NCBI GenBank assembly: GCA_037042915.1
Contig: CM073202.1
Location: 1-64,000, forward strand
DNA: 64,000 bases
Source: Auricularia sp. M13
Taxonomy: Eukaryota; Basidiomycota; Agaricomycetes; Auriculariales; Auriculariaceae
Direction: 5' to 3'
The notes beneath the pieces are model-generated. The model searched no databases. It saw only the letters and a list, made by a program, of their open reading frames with translations, and was not told the origin of the DNA. The position numbers and the translations under genes are program-made. Position 1 is the first letter of the stretch. Every line of letters begins with the position of its first letter. Shown here one piece after another: positions 36,021-47,500 of this stretch.

Positions 36021-38329
36021 TGTGTCACACAAGCCGCTATCTGCTCACCGCCACACAGTGTGTAATTGTGCTGTACACAAACACTTATGGTGACGTGCCA
36101 CTGCGGGTTGCTGGAATTTGCGATTCTCTGTGCCGCGAGGACCGCAAAATCTATGAGGTAAGTTGGAGCGGATGGTGAGAGCGATGCAGATGGTTGATTG
36201 GTGTGGCATGACGCATACCGACCTTGATCTTGTGCTAGTAGCGTCCCACTGGCACCCGGTCCGGATTCAGACAACATCTCGCTGCCAACGAGGGGGATGA
36301 ATATCGACCACTGGCTATAAGTAAGTCCAGTCCGACCAAAACGACGCACCATCTCCAGCTTCCTCGCTCTCATCATCTGCTACGGACCAGCCACAGCTCC
36401 GTGTTAGGTAGCGGGTGCAGCTTCCATGAATTACCAACATGCGCAACAACTCAACGCCCTCGCTGAATGCCGTTCCCGGCCACCGACAAGGTCTTCTGTA
36501 ACAGCAAAACCCATCAGAGCCTCAGAGAGGGATACCATGCTCGGTCTACAGCTGCTCAATTCCTGCGAATCATGTTCAAGAGTTCGCCGTCACGCGTCGC
36601 GGCGCAGTAGTCGAATCCACTTACTGCGCGCGACGTATACATACGGGTTCATGATGAGGAGCCCGCCCCTGGTCAACGGCCGAATACGAGTGCAATGAGA
36701 CGCTCTACATTGCGCGCGCGGTAGCGACGAGGTGCACAATTGCACGCTCATGCGACATATGTCATGCGTTGCGCGGTCAGGAGAACAGTTCGTTCGCCCG
36801 CATGGCGTGACGCGGTTGAAGGCGCCTGTCCATGATATAAGCGCCATATCAACGGAGCACGAACGCATACGCAACCGAGGAGAGTGTACGCAATAGCCGC
36901 ACCATGGCCAGCTTCGGATTCAACACGGACACCAAGTTGTCCGCGCGAGGCAAATCCTCCGCAGAGTAAGTAAGAATCGCTGAGAGCCGAGACGTGGATC
37001 GGGAAGTGCTACGCCAACTGCGCGGAGGCAGGTGCTGTCGGTGCCGACGAGTATCATAAATGAGCGCATAGCCAGGCAGAGCGTCTGCGCGCCTGCGTGA
37101 GCGAGAAGTCGATACGCCGCATGCGCTGACTCTCGGAGCGTACGAGAATGAGCTTGGCAGTCAGCCAGCGCCCTCATGATACGAGAGTTGAAAGCGTCGA
37201 GGGCGGACCAGGTCAAGCGCTGAGGTGGCATAGAGCAGGGGAATAGAGCACCATATCCACGGCTTGATGTGGCAGTTCTATATCCTCCTTAATGTGTACA
37301 TTTATTATTTCCCACAAAAAAAGGGGGGTCACACTATTTCTACAGTACCGGACGTGATTTTGAAGAGAGACATAGCAATGGAATTTGGGAGGTATGAAAC
37401 TTGGTTTGGAGTCTCCAGGATTTGAACTGGCGGATCCTGGAACGGTACGTCAGCACTCTCCGTGTAAGCGCGACTCTTGCGCAAGAGTGCGACTCTCATC
37501 TGTTTGGGTGCGACACACAACTTGCCAGGTGCGACACACAACCCGGTAGAGCGCGACCCAATTCCAGACGTCGGAACAGTCACGCTTTCAGCGCCGACAC
37601 TTTTTAAGAGCGGAGTCGGACACTTCAGAAACTTCCGACTCTTAATTTTCTTCCTCGCTCTCCCAATTGACCTTTGCTCACATCTCACATTTAGGCCCAT
37701 CCAGGAAGGTGCTCAAGAGAAAATTTTTTTTTGGAGGAGACCGGAATCTCGGACGCGGATCGGAGCGCGGATCTAACGGATCTCATAGAAACATCTTTAC
37801 TGCTGCTCGCCTTGCTCTTTTCAGTTTTTGTCTACACCCTGACATGCTATCCTACTGCCAGTTGATATCTGAGCTGGACTCTAATCAAGTCTACAGGGAC
37901 CGGTCATGGCAACCGCTGGAGCCTGAATTCCTTCGCGTCGTGAGCTCAGCCTGGTCTTTGCCCTTCACTTCCTCTACCCTAACACCCAAAGCTCTCATGC
38001 AACTTGGATCTATGTCCTGCACATCCATTGCTCTGGAGCCACATACACTCTGCTCCCTATTGGACAGTACGAGTTGATGCGTCAAGGATGGCTTTACAGC
38101 GAGTACTGGCTCCTGAAAGCATTAATTAAATCTATATATGATACTCTTTGGAGGCCACATGTCTTACTAGAGAGAGCAGTGAGTTCTTCATACATCTTGC
38201 CTGGATTGCTGACTATATGCGGTCCTTTCGCTTGCAGGTCTCGCTTAACTGGACTTTATAAGGGTTGGCTGTGTCGCCAGGCTCGCTTGCGGCTCTTCTC
38301 TCCTTTCTCATTTTTTTCGCTGCCCGGTC
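36021..38329. other. Gene-poor spacer with a promoter module and a short-repeat patch
   Basis: No gene recognised. It holds promoter-like module C (36316-36383) and a patch at about 37485-37560 where GCGAC(T/A)C repeats in imperfect units (TGCGACACACAACTTGCC, TGCGACACACAACCCGG). The 3' part (37.8-38.3 kb) has lower GC and short open frames with no recognised domain, leading into the start of the next gene. Confidence 0.4.
36316..36383 (+). promoter_or_regulatory. Promoter-like module C
   Basis: TATAAGTA at 36316 is followed about 50 bp later by CTCTCATCATCTGC (about 36367-36380). Here the position of the ATG seen in copies A and B reads ACG, so this copy has no start codon at that place. It belongs with the other four modules by sequence and spacing. 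Confidence 0.35.
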
Positions 38330-39935
38330 ATGGCTCATGCCATCTCCTTTTGTCTCGTCGAGGGCTGCGACTGCCCTGGGTGGAAATACAACACGGAGAC
38401 GAAGACGCTCAAGTGTTGGCGGTGCCAGCATTGGGATGCTATGCACCCGCTCGCCAGCCCTGCCACCCATACGCATGGAACCGCTCCTGCCACACAGGGT
38501 TCACTTGTTGACCCTTCCGTCGCTGGTGCATCGTCTGCCGTGTTGTCCACCGTGCAGCTGGCGGCCCCGGCCCCCCCAATCTCTCTTTCACTGGGGCAGC
38601 TGGCTGCTAAGCAGAAAGTTGCTGGCACCAGTGCGCTTCAGCCAACCCATCCCGAAGCCGTTCAAGCCGAGGTTGAGGACATCTTCTTAAAGGCCGCGCC
38701 AACGACTGCGCCCACGACCAGCAAGGCGAAGCCTACGATCAGCCAATTCAGCGAGGCGAAGAAGCAGAAGGCGCGACAGGAGTCTCTGAAGGGTTATCGT
38801 CCAAAGAAAGTGCGTCTCCTTCGTCTCAAGACGGCTCTTGCGGCTGAGCTGACAGTCCAACTTTTGTGAACAGTACAAGGAGAAACAGGCCAGCTCTTCG
38901 TCCGCAGTCAAGCCCAAGCCCAACAACATTGATCGCATTATCTTGCTTCCCAACGGCTTGGAGGATGTCCGGGTGGTACGTGAAAATCAGAGACTTGGAT
39001 GCGTTCTGAACTCTGATATTTCAGGGAGAGAATGGACAGCCTGACTACGGGGCCTTCACAATCCCCTTCCCCCCTGAGGCGGTTTTATCCGGCATGGATG
39101 ATGTTGGCCTCGCCTGCAGCTCTGAGGTTACCTTTGACGAAACGTGGACGGCTGAAGAGGTTAGCGACTGGGTTATAACTTGTTTCCCAAACAGCGTCCC
39201 GTTCGTCCAGTCCATGCTTGATTTCCACGAGATGGATGACACCCAGCCTTGGCGTCTGTGTGGCGCCAATTCATTTGGAAAACATCTTGTACCCTTTGGC
39301 GGCGGGCCTCCCAATGGCAAGGCGCTTGCTCTCGCTGTCCACGTGCCGAAGAGAACCAAACTTCGCAGCCTTTATCTCGGTTTGCCCTTTTCTTTCCATG
39401 TCTATCTTACTCCTAATCAGCCCAATAGTTTCCACTCTGTTCATCCCAAAGCAATATCGTGGAAAGTGGGAGGAAGAGTACCTGCCCGTTGACGAAGCCT
39501 CGTCGCGGGCGGATGCGTCTGTCCCGGAAGAGGTCTCCGAATCCAACGACGACCCTATTGAGCGTTCTGCCCCTGGTCGCGGCACAAAGCGCTCCGCATC
39601 GTCGTCAAGTTCTGCATCCGGTGAGCGACGTCCATGCAAACGACCAAGGATCTGTGAGTATTTCCCGCCCCAATCAGCAGCTTGTCTCTGACACGTGCGC
39701 CCAGCAAATACTTCGAAAGATCCCTTGTTCCTTCCCGACCCTGACCTTGACGAAGAGACGGGCGAAGGTATGTCCGCGACTCATACGGGTGTACCGGGAA
39801 GCTGAGAAGGGTATTTGGGTAGGTCTATTGGCGCGCCGGCCTGAACGCGTTGCTTCCTCAGAAGCCAAGTTGATGCGCGCCGCGCAGTATCTCCAGTCTC
39901 TTCGCCAAACCTACACGCCTCCCTCCAGCCCTTAG
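38330..39935 (+). CDS. Basidiomycete-specific Cys-containing protein, unknown function
   Basis: Unrecognised protein in about six exons, starting at ATG 38330. The N-terminus has a small Cys cluster (CLVEGCDCPGW, then CWRCQHWDAMH) that could bind zinc. A Ser/Ala/Pro-rich linker follows, then a conserved-looking globular part: IDRIILLPNGLEDVRV, YGAFTIPFPPEAVLSGMDD, WTAEEVSDWVITCFPN and PWRLCGANSF. The C-terminus has an acidic to basic tail with a nuclear-localisation-like RPCKRPRI. Introns start at about 38810, 38973, 39384 and 39651, all GT-AG. The type, a short Cys motif followed by a middle domain, is common in Agaricomycete repeat-rich regions. A role in a mobile unit or in chromatin is speculation. 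Confidence 0.6.
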
Positions 39936-40860
39936 ATAGAATACATCTCGCTCCCTTCATATAGCTTGCATCCCCGATCCCTTACCAGCGCCTCTACCCT
40001 ACACCGAGCTATTTTACATCCTTCATAATTCCTTGACAATAGTCCCTAAACTATTCCCGCATACGTATCCTCTCAACCTATAATCTAGTAGGAGCAGACT
40101 CTCAAAAGCGTCAGACAATATCATCTTGTTATCTTTCTTCTTATTTTCATCCCAGAGCAGAGACTTCCCAACGCAAAGATCAGTATTAAATACATTGAGG
40201 ACATGCTCTGTCCAGCTGGCCCTCCCGTTCTGGTCAACTTGCAAGTCCCCAAGGCCCGCGCTCACCCAGCTCACCATCCCACACAGCTCGCCTTTGCCAC
40301 CGCCCATGCTAGCAGCTCGTAACGGGCCCGACTCGCGTGCAGGTCCTGCTGTGCGAGCGAGCCTTCTTCCTCTCCGCAGAGGACGAAGGGGTAGGGCAAC
40401 GCGACGAATGCGTACTGCGCTCGTTGCTCGCCGGCCGCGTCAATGCGCTGCTCTCGTCCAAATCCCCCTGCCTGTGCCCCTCTCGTGTGTTGCCCGCTAT
40501 CCTGTCAAGGCTAGCTTGTCCCTTTCCTCGTCACAGGCTATGCAAGTGCACCGCCGCATCCGAGTCCGCCCGCTGCGTTCGCCCTCTTGGCGGCAGCGTG
40601 CTCCTGGCTCGCGAAGACGCCTGTGCCTAACTCGCATCACAACTGCAGTGGCCTTGACCTTGCAGTTGGCGTTCGTCTCTCACGGCGTTGTGTTTGGCCC
40701 ACATTCAGACCGTCAAGCACGTGCTCTCTTCGCAGACTTTCCAGTCCCATTGCGCTCGCGCCTGCTGCACGCCTTAGCAGAAGTCGCAGTCAGCTGGCCG
40801 CGACTCGTGATGTAGCTATCCTCCACCGTTTCCCTCCCCCAGCAGACCCAGATCCCTGTG
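39936..40860. other. Spacer, no recognisable gene
   Basis: A plus-strand frame of 229 codons (40126-40815) is Arg/Ser/Leu-rich with no domain. A minus-strand frame of 94 codons (40023-40307) has more natural composition (it ends SLGTIVKEL) and might be the last exon of a decayed gene, but nothing upstream of it continues the protein. No call is made. Confidence 0.35.
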
Positions 40861-40959
40861 CGAATCCCGCATGACTTGAGGTATGGATGGTCTGAACTGA
40901 AAAGACTGTCAGCATCAGCTGCCTATCAAGCAAGGACAACTTGACATACAAGACGGATT

Positions 40960-41760
40960 CAGCAACGCGCTCCTTGGGGATCTTGAGCGCCAGGTTGTGG
41001 AATGGCGCGGGGTACAATAGAACTAAGGAAGAAAACGGTCGGGGTCGAAATGAACGATCGAAGGACTGACGCACCGAGAGCATTTCGCGCGCCGTATGGA
41101 CGCTGTAAGGGCATAGGATCAACGCAACGGCTGCGTGACACCCGTTCGGCACAAAAGCAGCGAGATGGCCTGTGAAAACTGCATTATCAACGTCACTAAG
41201 TATTCTGGCCTCGGCGAGGACGATCAGACGTACCGAATATACGGCAAAGGAAGGCTACGCAAGGGGGGGCCAATGATCCTGAGCGCGAGGTTGAGGAACT
41301 CTGTTGATCTTGAGCGCCAGGTTATGGAACAGCACGGAGGACAATGAGTCTAAAGGCAAAACCGTCAACGTCAAGCAAAATGAACGAGTGAAGACGGTTT
41401 CAACGTACCGAGAGCATTTGGCGAGTCATACCGATTAGCCGTTCGACGCAACGGCGGCGCAACCGCTTGTCAGAGCTGCATCCTCAGCGTCAGCAGGTAT
41501 CATAACCTCGGTGAGAACAATTTGACATACCAAGGACAGCAGTGAGCACACAGCGCGGACGGTGTTGATCTTGAGTGCCAGGTTGCGCACTGGCGTGGCG
41601 CAAAGAATCTATAAAGGAAAATAGTAGTCAGCTTCTTGAACGGCAAACAGCAAAGACGACTTGACGTACCAACAGAGGATGGGTAGAATGCCGATAGCAC
41701 AGGAGTCTTTATGAGGTGAATAGTGTTGATCTTGAGCGCCAGGTTGTTGAGCGGCGGCCG
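40960..41760 (-). repeat. Four-copy degenerate tandem repeat
   Basis: The motif TTGATCTTGAGCGCCAGGTT occurs at about 40978 (start altered), 41303, 41564 and 41725, with spacings of about 325, 260 and 160 bp. The units also share further patches such as TACCGAGAGCATTT (about 41074 and 41410) and AGGAAAA tracts. Read on the minus strand the core gives NLALKIN. The units look like successive partial duplications of one segment at the decayed end of the neighbouring transporter fragment. Confidence 0.55.
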
Positions 41761-41789
41761 ACGCGGGCACTGGAAGTGTAGCCAAAGTT

Positions 41790-42975
41790 AGTCAGTAATG
41801 ATGATAGCCTGGAAGATGAAGCTGAAGATGTTGAGCAGCGTAAAGAGCATGTTGCCCCTCATAATCTGCACCCGGTGCAACATGACTGCCCGGACCTGCA
41901 TCCACGGCGAGATGGTGTACGGGCTGGCCGTTGTTCCATTAGCTTACACTCCACATACTATATAGGATCGTTAGTACATACCTCGACTTCCTCGCAGTGG
42001 TCGCCTTCTCACGCGCACTCTTGCGATACAGCGCGCGCGTCTGACCATGGTCGCCCTCGTGCTTGCGGATGTACTCTTCAGCGTCCTGTAGATTCGCCTT
42101 GCCCAGTTCGCTCGCCGCGAAGTACTCCGCGAACTCGTCCGCCGTCTTGGGCACGGCATGCCCGCTCGGTGGAGGGTCGTGCACGATACGACCAAGAGCG
42201 TCGGTCACCGCGACGAGGAAGTCAGGAGTCGTCTGGCGGTTGGCGGGTTCGTATCCCATGTCGAGGAAGTATTGGCTGCATAGGCCCACATCAGCACCAA
42301 GCACGGCGGCCAGTCATGTACACGTACCGAGCACGGTTGGCAAGGCCGAAGCATACCGTCTTGCCCTCGTACGGGATATCACACACACCTGCGCTTCAGT
42401 CAGCATCTGCTGCATTTCCACAGAACGAAGTGCACCTTGTCGAACAGCTCAAACAGCTGCTCGCCAGCCTGGTACAGACTGACGATGCTCGTAGTGCGAC
42501 ACGTGTCCGTCGCAATGCGCACTGCGCGGCCAAACTCAAGCGCGGTGCTCTCGTCCAAGCCGTGCGTTGAATTATCCCATGCCGTGAGCCGCGCGCGCGA
42601 AACCATAGCCTCGGGGATGCTCACGCGCTTCTTCTCGCCGCCCGAGACGCCGCGCACGGCGGCATCGCCGACGGGCATCTTCAGGACATGGCGCAAGCCA
42701 AAGACCGTCGTGACGATCTCGACCATCTTGGCCTGCGCGGCCTTGCGCGGCGCGTCGGCGATGCGGCGGTGCGGCGTGCGCGTCGTCGCGGCGAACGCGA
42801 CCTTGACACGGTCGAGGTGAATTTGACGTACCGCTCGCAGCACGTACCGTTGTCGAGCAGCGTAACGGTACGTGCTGCGAGCGGTACGGTCGTACGGTCG
42901 TGCGCGACGCAGGGCATGCATGCGGCGCTGCGGCTGGCGATCATCCGCAACGCGCGGGCTCTGCGCTAACGTCAA
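41790..42975 (-). pseudogene. PDR-type ABC transporter fragment
   Basis: Minus-strand pieces of a pleiotropic-drug-resistance (ABCG) transporter. They read in order: TTVFGLRHVLKMPVGDAAVR, the ABC signature VSGGEKKRVSI, a Walker B region TAWDNSTHGLDESTALEF and the switch region TTSIVSLYQAGEQLFELFDK. Then come YFLDMGYEPANRQTTPDFLV and TADEFAEYF (the PDR linker), and a first membrane piece MRGNMLFTLLNIFSFIFQAI near 41815-41875. Walker A and most of the N-terminus, as well as the remaining membrane domains and the second ATPase, are missing. A typical PDR protein has about 1,450 residues and this covers perhaps 300. A perfect hairpin (42827-42888) sits in its upstream part. It is a truncated, non-functional copy. 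Confidence 0.75.
42827..42888. repeat. Perfect 25-bp hairpin
   Basis: The left arm starts CGTACCGCTCGCAGCACGTA, the right arm (42864-42888) is its exact complement, and the loop is 12 bases (gtcgagcagcgt, 42852-42863). It lies inside the PDR transporter remnant where Walker A-containing exons would be expected. Confidence 0.75.
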
Positions 42976-43195
42976 GGTCAGCAGTGCGCAAAATGACTAG
43001 CTAACAACTCACCTCATAGAGCTCTGTCACGAGCAAGCCATTGGAACCGCCGCGGGAGCTCGGACGGCAGTGGCGAGCGGTGTTGCAGGCGGTGATGAAG
43101 GCAATCACCCGCGACGAGGGACGCGCTCTGCGCGAACGGCAAGGTCAGGTCAGCGACGTGAAAATAAAAGGCTGACAACTCACCTCATCGCGTGC
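42955..43195. repeat. Direct duplication between the two fragments
   Basis: The sequence GCTCTGCGCTAACGTCAAGG ending in ACAACTCACCTCAT (about 42959-43017) recurs with small changes at about 43126-43188. The copies are about 168 bp apart and lie at the border between the PDR and CSE1 remnants. The intervening sequence ends each unit with a GT/AG-like intron edge. Confidence 0.45.
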
Positions 43196-44240
43196 GGAGG
43201 CGAGCGGACATCGAGGACACGCGCGGGCGTTGAGACACGCAACAGTTCCCCGCGGGAACGTCGCGCTTGAGCGTGTCGCCCATTCCAACGCGGCGCGCTC
43301 CCGATGCAGCGCCCGACACACTCGGCTTGCACGCTTCCCCGCCACGTCGCCGACGCGCCGGGCAAGTTGACGGTGCGGACGAGGGCCGAGATGCTCTCGA
43401 AGATGTACTGGCTGAAGAGCGGGTTGCTCGCGTTCCGCATGATCATGCGCAGGATGTCGATGCGCGCGTTCACACCCGGCTACGTTTGCTGGGCTTTTGG
43501 TGATGAAGATCCGGAGGACGCCTGCACGTCGCGCGTCAAGGCCGGCAATTGGAGACGAATCGAACGGGGAGCATACCCTTCATGAGGAAGTCATGCTTCG
43601 CAACCTTCTGTGGCGACGTGCCCGACTTGATGCGCGAGAATGCGTTCGGCTTGCAAGTCCTGCGCGACGTTCTCCGAGAAGAACTGGACGACATCGATAA
43701 GCATGCTCGTGCTCGTCGCGCCGCGCAACGACGTCGATCCCTTGGGGGCAACGAGAACGTAGATCGCGGCGTCCTTGTCCTTCCAGTTTTTGGTTGGCCA
43801 CATAGCGCTGAAGGCTCATGCCGATCCCCTGCCCGACGATGCTGGTGACCTCAGCTTCCTGGCCGGAGCCGACGAGCGCGCAGAGCAGGTCGGCCGCGGC
43901 GGTGCAGCGCGTGGTGCTGTCGCCGATGGAGAAGTCGAGGCGGATGAACTCGAGCGGGTCGTCCTCGAACTGCTCCGTCTCGTGGTCGCGCAGCGCGACG
44001 TTGGGCACGGCGACGCTCTCAACGAGGCTGAGCACGACCTCGCCTGCCTGGAAGAGCGTGGAGATGGAGCCCTGGCGGATGAGCGTCGCGAGGAGCTGCA
44101 GCGCTTGCGACGCCAGCCAGGGCGAGCGAACGGTGACGATGAAATGGCGAGGGACAGCGACGAGAGAGCATCATCGCAGACTGAGGATGAGGGCGAGTGC
44201 TGTCGGCCGTCGCGGGGTCCAGCGCGGCCGATAGGCGCAG
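43190..44240 (-). pseudogene. Exportin-2 (CSE1/CAS) fragment
   Basis: Minus-strand pieces of the importin-alpha re-exporter Cse1, a HEAT-repeat karyopherin of the nuclear pore pathway. Visible parts are VPNVALRDHETEQFEDDPLE followed by FIRLDFSIGDSTTR (the very conserved FEDDP.E.IR segment), NWKDKDAAIYVLVAPKGSTS near 43760-43800, VDVVQFFSENVAQDLQ, and further on NARIDILRMIMRNASNPLFS with QYIFESISALVRTV near 43380-43473. The N-terminal importin-beta domain, the stretch between the second and third blocks, and the C-terminal third are absent, and the frame changes between blocks. Complete Cse1 is about 960-980 residues, so this is a decayed internal fragment, and an intact copy should exist elsewhere in the genome. 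Confidence 0.7.
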
Positions 44241-44526
44241 AGTACCGCGACCAGCTCGGAGTTGACGCGGGTTCGGTTGCCGCCGACTCCCTCCTCTTCG
44301 CCGTTCTCCTAACAGGCCTGCCAGCGCAGAGCTCACGTCGTGCCTCGAGTCGCCGTCGCGTCAAACACTCATAAGCGAGCTGAAATGGACTCTCTAGACG
44401 CTACAGCAAATTTTCGTCCGGATAACGCGCGTTCTGAGGCACGTAGGATCCAACTTGCTATCGCCTTTGTCGCGACAAAGGCAATAGCGCTTATGTAATC
44501 TTCAGCAGGCAGGCAGCGCGTCTCGT

Positions 44527-47500
44527 ATGGTACAGGCCCTGGAAAGAGCGCTCTCTTTCACGACTGCTGCCCAAGGCCTTCCTGAGGGCGACACCGCTGC
44601 GCTCGCTGCCTTGCTCCACGCCGTCAAGACCGACGGCAAGTCTATTACCTCGAGATTATGTCGCGCTCTGATTTATACGTTTTAGAAATACTCTGGCGCA
44701 GGCTGGATAATACTGGCCCGAGGATTGTGGCAGCTCTCTCCTTGACCAGTCTCGGACACGGTGCGCAGCCAGAGTACTTGTATTTTCAAATCCTGAAAGA
44801 ATTCACAGCTAAAAAGCGCCAACTCAGCCCGGGTTCTGAGAGCGAATCCGAGGACGAGCCTCTTGCCCAGAAAAGGCAGCGCTTGCTCTCGACCGCGCGG
44901 TTGCTTCCCGCCGCTTCCGAGCTGCTTGCCTCCTCCTGCTCAGGAATTGTTACATCTCCTACGGTATGGAATACCCTTCTCTCTCTTATTTTCTTGCACT
45001 TATGTCTCTGTTCGTCAGGTATCCAGCCCGTTGTCTCCTGTGACGTCCCCGTGCCCGTCCGCATTGGTTGACCTGGCTTGTTCAGTCATCCAGCCAAGTA
45101 GCGCTCCGCTGTCGCTGGCTACGGTAGTTTCATCTTCAACCGCAACCTCAGGTAAAGGGCCTCTTTTGCGTTGAGCCTTCATCGGTCTTACCGCTTTCAG
45201 AAGACAACAACTGGACGTCGGGCTCGCTCTCTCGCATACAGGACATCCAGGCACAGTTTCAAGGGCTGTGTGCTCATGCACCTTCCTTTCCCGCCCGTCT
45301 GGACTTCAACTCGAGCGGCACTCTGCTGCCTACGCGACGCAATCGACCCTACCTTGAACTGGAGTTCAAGCTCAACGGACTGGTTCAGGCGCTTGACTCA
45401 GTCAGCACAGGCGGTCATCCAACCGTTCAAGATGCTCGGAAGACGGTCATTGAGAGTATCCAGGCATACCAGTCTGTGTGGGATAATTATATAGCTGGCC
45501 TGTTTGCCCGCCCCCTTGAACGTTCGGTGCGCGGAACGGTTCATACCTTTGTCGCTCTATTAACTAAGCTCAAGGACTTGCCCGACGCCGCTGGCTATAC
45601 CTCCCTCGGCGGTGCTGCTGGAGCTGCCCAGTCCGTCGCCGCTGCTGCTTTGACCGCTGCAGCTACTTCTGCCTCCGCCGCCGCTTCCTCTACCGCTATT
45701 TCGACTGCTGCCACCGCCCGCGCTACTGCCGCCTCCTCTGCCTCTGCCGCTGCTTCTCACGCCGCTGCCGCTCCGTCTCCTGCACGTCACCTCTCTGCTG
45801 CTGCGGCCGCTGCCGGTGCCAGGGCCCCAGCTGCTGGAGTCAGAGCTGGTCCTGCAGGCGCGGCTGAGGGCGATAACGACCAGCGCAATAACAACGCTGA
45901 CGATGAGGACGAGGACGAGGGCGACGACAGTACTGCAGTCAGCTCTTCGCCGGTTCGCGGCCGGTCTCGAACTGCGGTCAACGGCCGTCCGTTGCAAGAT
46001 CCGGAGGGGGAGGAGCTAGATGACGATGAAGAAGACGAAGAAGACGACGAAGAAGACGGGCCTCCAGGGGCTGGGGCTGCTGGGGGCGTTCGCGGAGGAA
46101 AGAAATGTCACCGTAAATCAAAGGCGGCAAGACGGAGTGCTCGTTCCCTGGTGGGGGCTTCTGCAACATCTACAGGACGAGCGCAGAGAGCAAAGGCAAA
46201 GCCGCGGGACAAAACTAAGCCGCACAAACGCGCTTCTAACCCGCGTGCGATCCGCCCACCCACTGCGGAAGTCCTTTCCTGTGTGGCGCAAATTGTATCG
46301 CCCATGGCGTATGGCTCAATTGCACACGCTTTGAAGATGAGCTGGAGCGGCGAGGATCCAGGGACATTTCCAGTTCAGGATGATATGCCAGATAACAACA
46401 TGGCTTGTCTTCGCTATCACGCACGCCTTTGCGCAGATGCAGATTCCTCTGCATGGCTCCTTTCTCTTCGGGCAATGCTGATGGAATTGAGGTTTGCTTT
46501 GACGGTCCAGAGGTACATTCTTTTACTTTGCTTGAGGGGATAGTACCTGAACTTAGCGCAGCGTTTTGTCGCACGAGTCTGGCCTCGTTGTTGACGGCCT
46601 GATGGAGAAGCTTTCGTCTGAGGTTCACATACCTAGTCGTACTCTTCTGCAGTACAATTCGTACGGTTTACGATGGGCCTATCTTCTCCTCGCAGGTAAG
46701 CGGCCTTTCTTCGTCTTACAACGAGGTTCTGAAAATCGCTATTGCAGGATCTGTCCCGCTGCTTTTAGCAACTGCCCTTCTTGGTCTTCGCCGCAAGTTG
46801 TCTCGAATGGACATGACTTCTCTGCAAGAGTTTTGCTCCATTATTCGGAATCCTGACCAGAAACAAGGCACGCGGAGAAGTAGTTCTCTTTTATTGATCT
46901 AATTATCATTATGTAGCCCCTCCGTATGTGCGCGACCTTATCGTACCGACTCTCAAGGAATGGGGCCGGTGCTTCAACTTGCGTCTCGGGCAAAGAACTT
47001 TTGGTCAAGACCTTGCAGCGGATGACGCGCAGTTGTCCAGCCTAGACTTGAAGTAAGTCTGCTCTGCCAAATTTCTGATTTAGTCTGACTTATTACAGCG
47101 CTTGGGTTCTTCCCTCGCGGAGCGAGGACTGGGATGGCTGGAGCGCGAGCTGCCAGCTGACGATGTTTCAGCCCTGCCCTCCTGATCTTCAGCCTCTTAC
47201 TCCTGCGCAATGGACTCCGCCGTCGCGAGATTGTAAAGAAATTCGCATTGACATGGCCAACTTCGAAAAGCCCTTTTCGCCCATTGCGGGTCGTCAGCGG
47301 CTTGGAGCAAGGCTGCCCAAAGAGGAGCGCCAGGCTCAGATCAAGCAGCTGCGCCAGGCATTTGCTGCACAGGAGCGCACTTTCGCGCAGCAGAATCAGA
47401 CCCGCTGCTCATCCTGGGAGGAGCTCCAGTCCAAGGTGCGCATTTCTGATTAAGAACCATGCAGGCTCTGAAGATCTTGCCCAGGCTGCGCAGCATCGCT

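Noticed and set aside
45600-45850. Ala/Ser-rich stretch as a separate repeat or antifreeze-like gene
   Set aside because: It lies in frame with the surrounding dioxygenase exon and is best read as a low-complexity linker.
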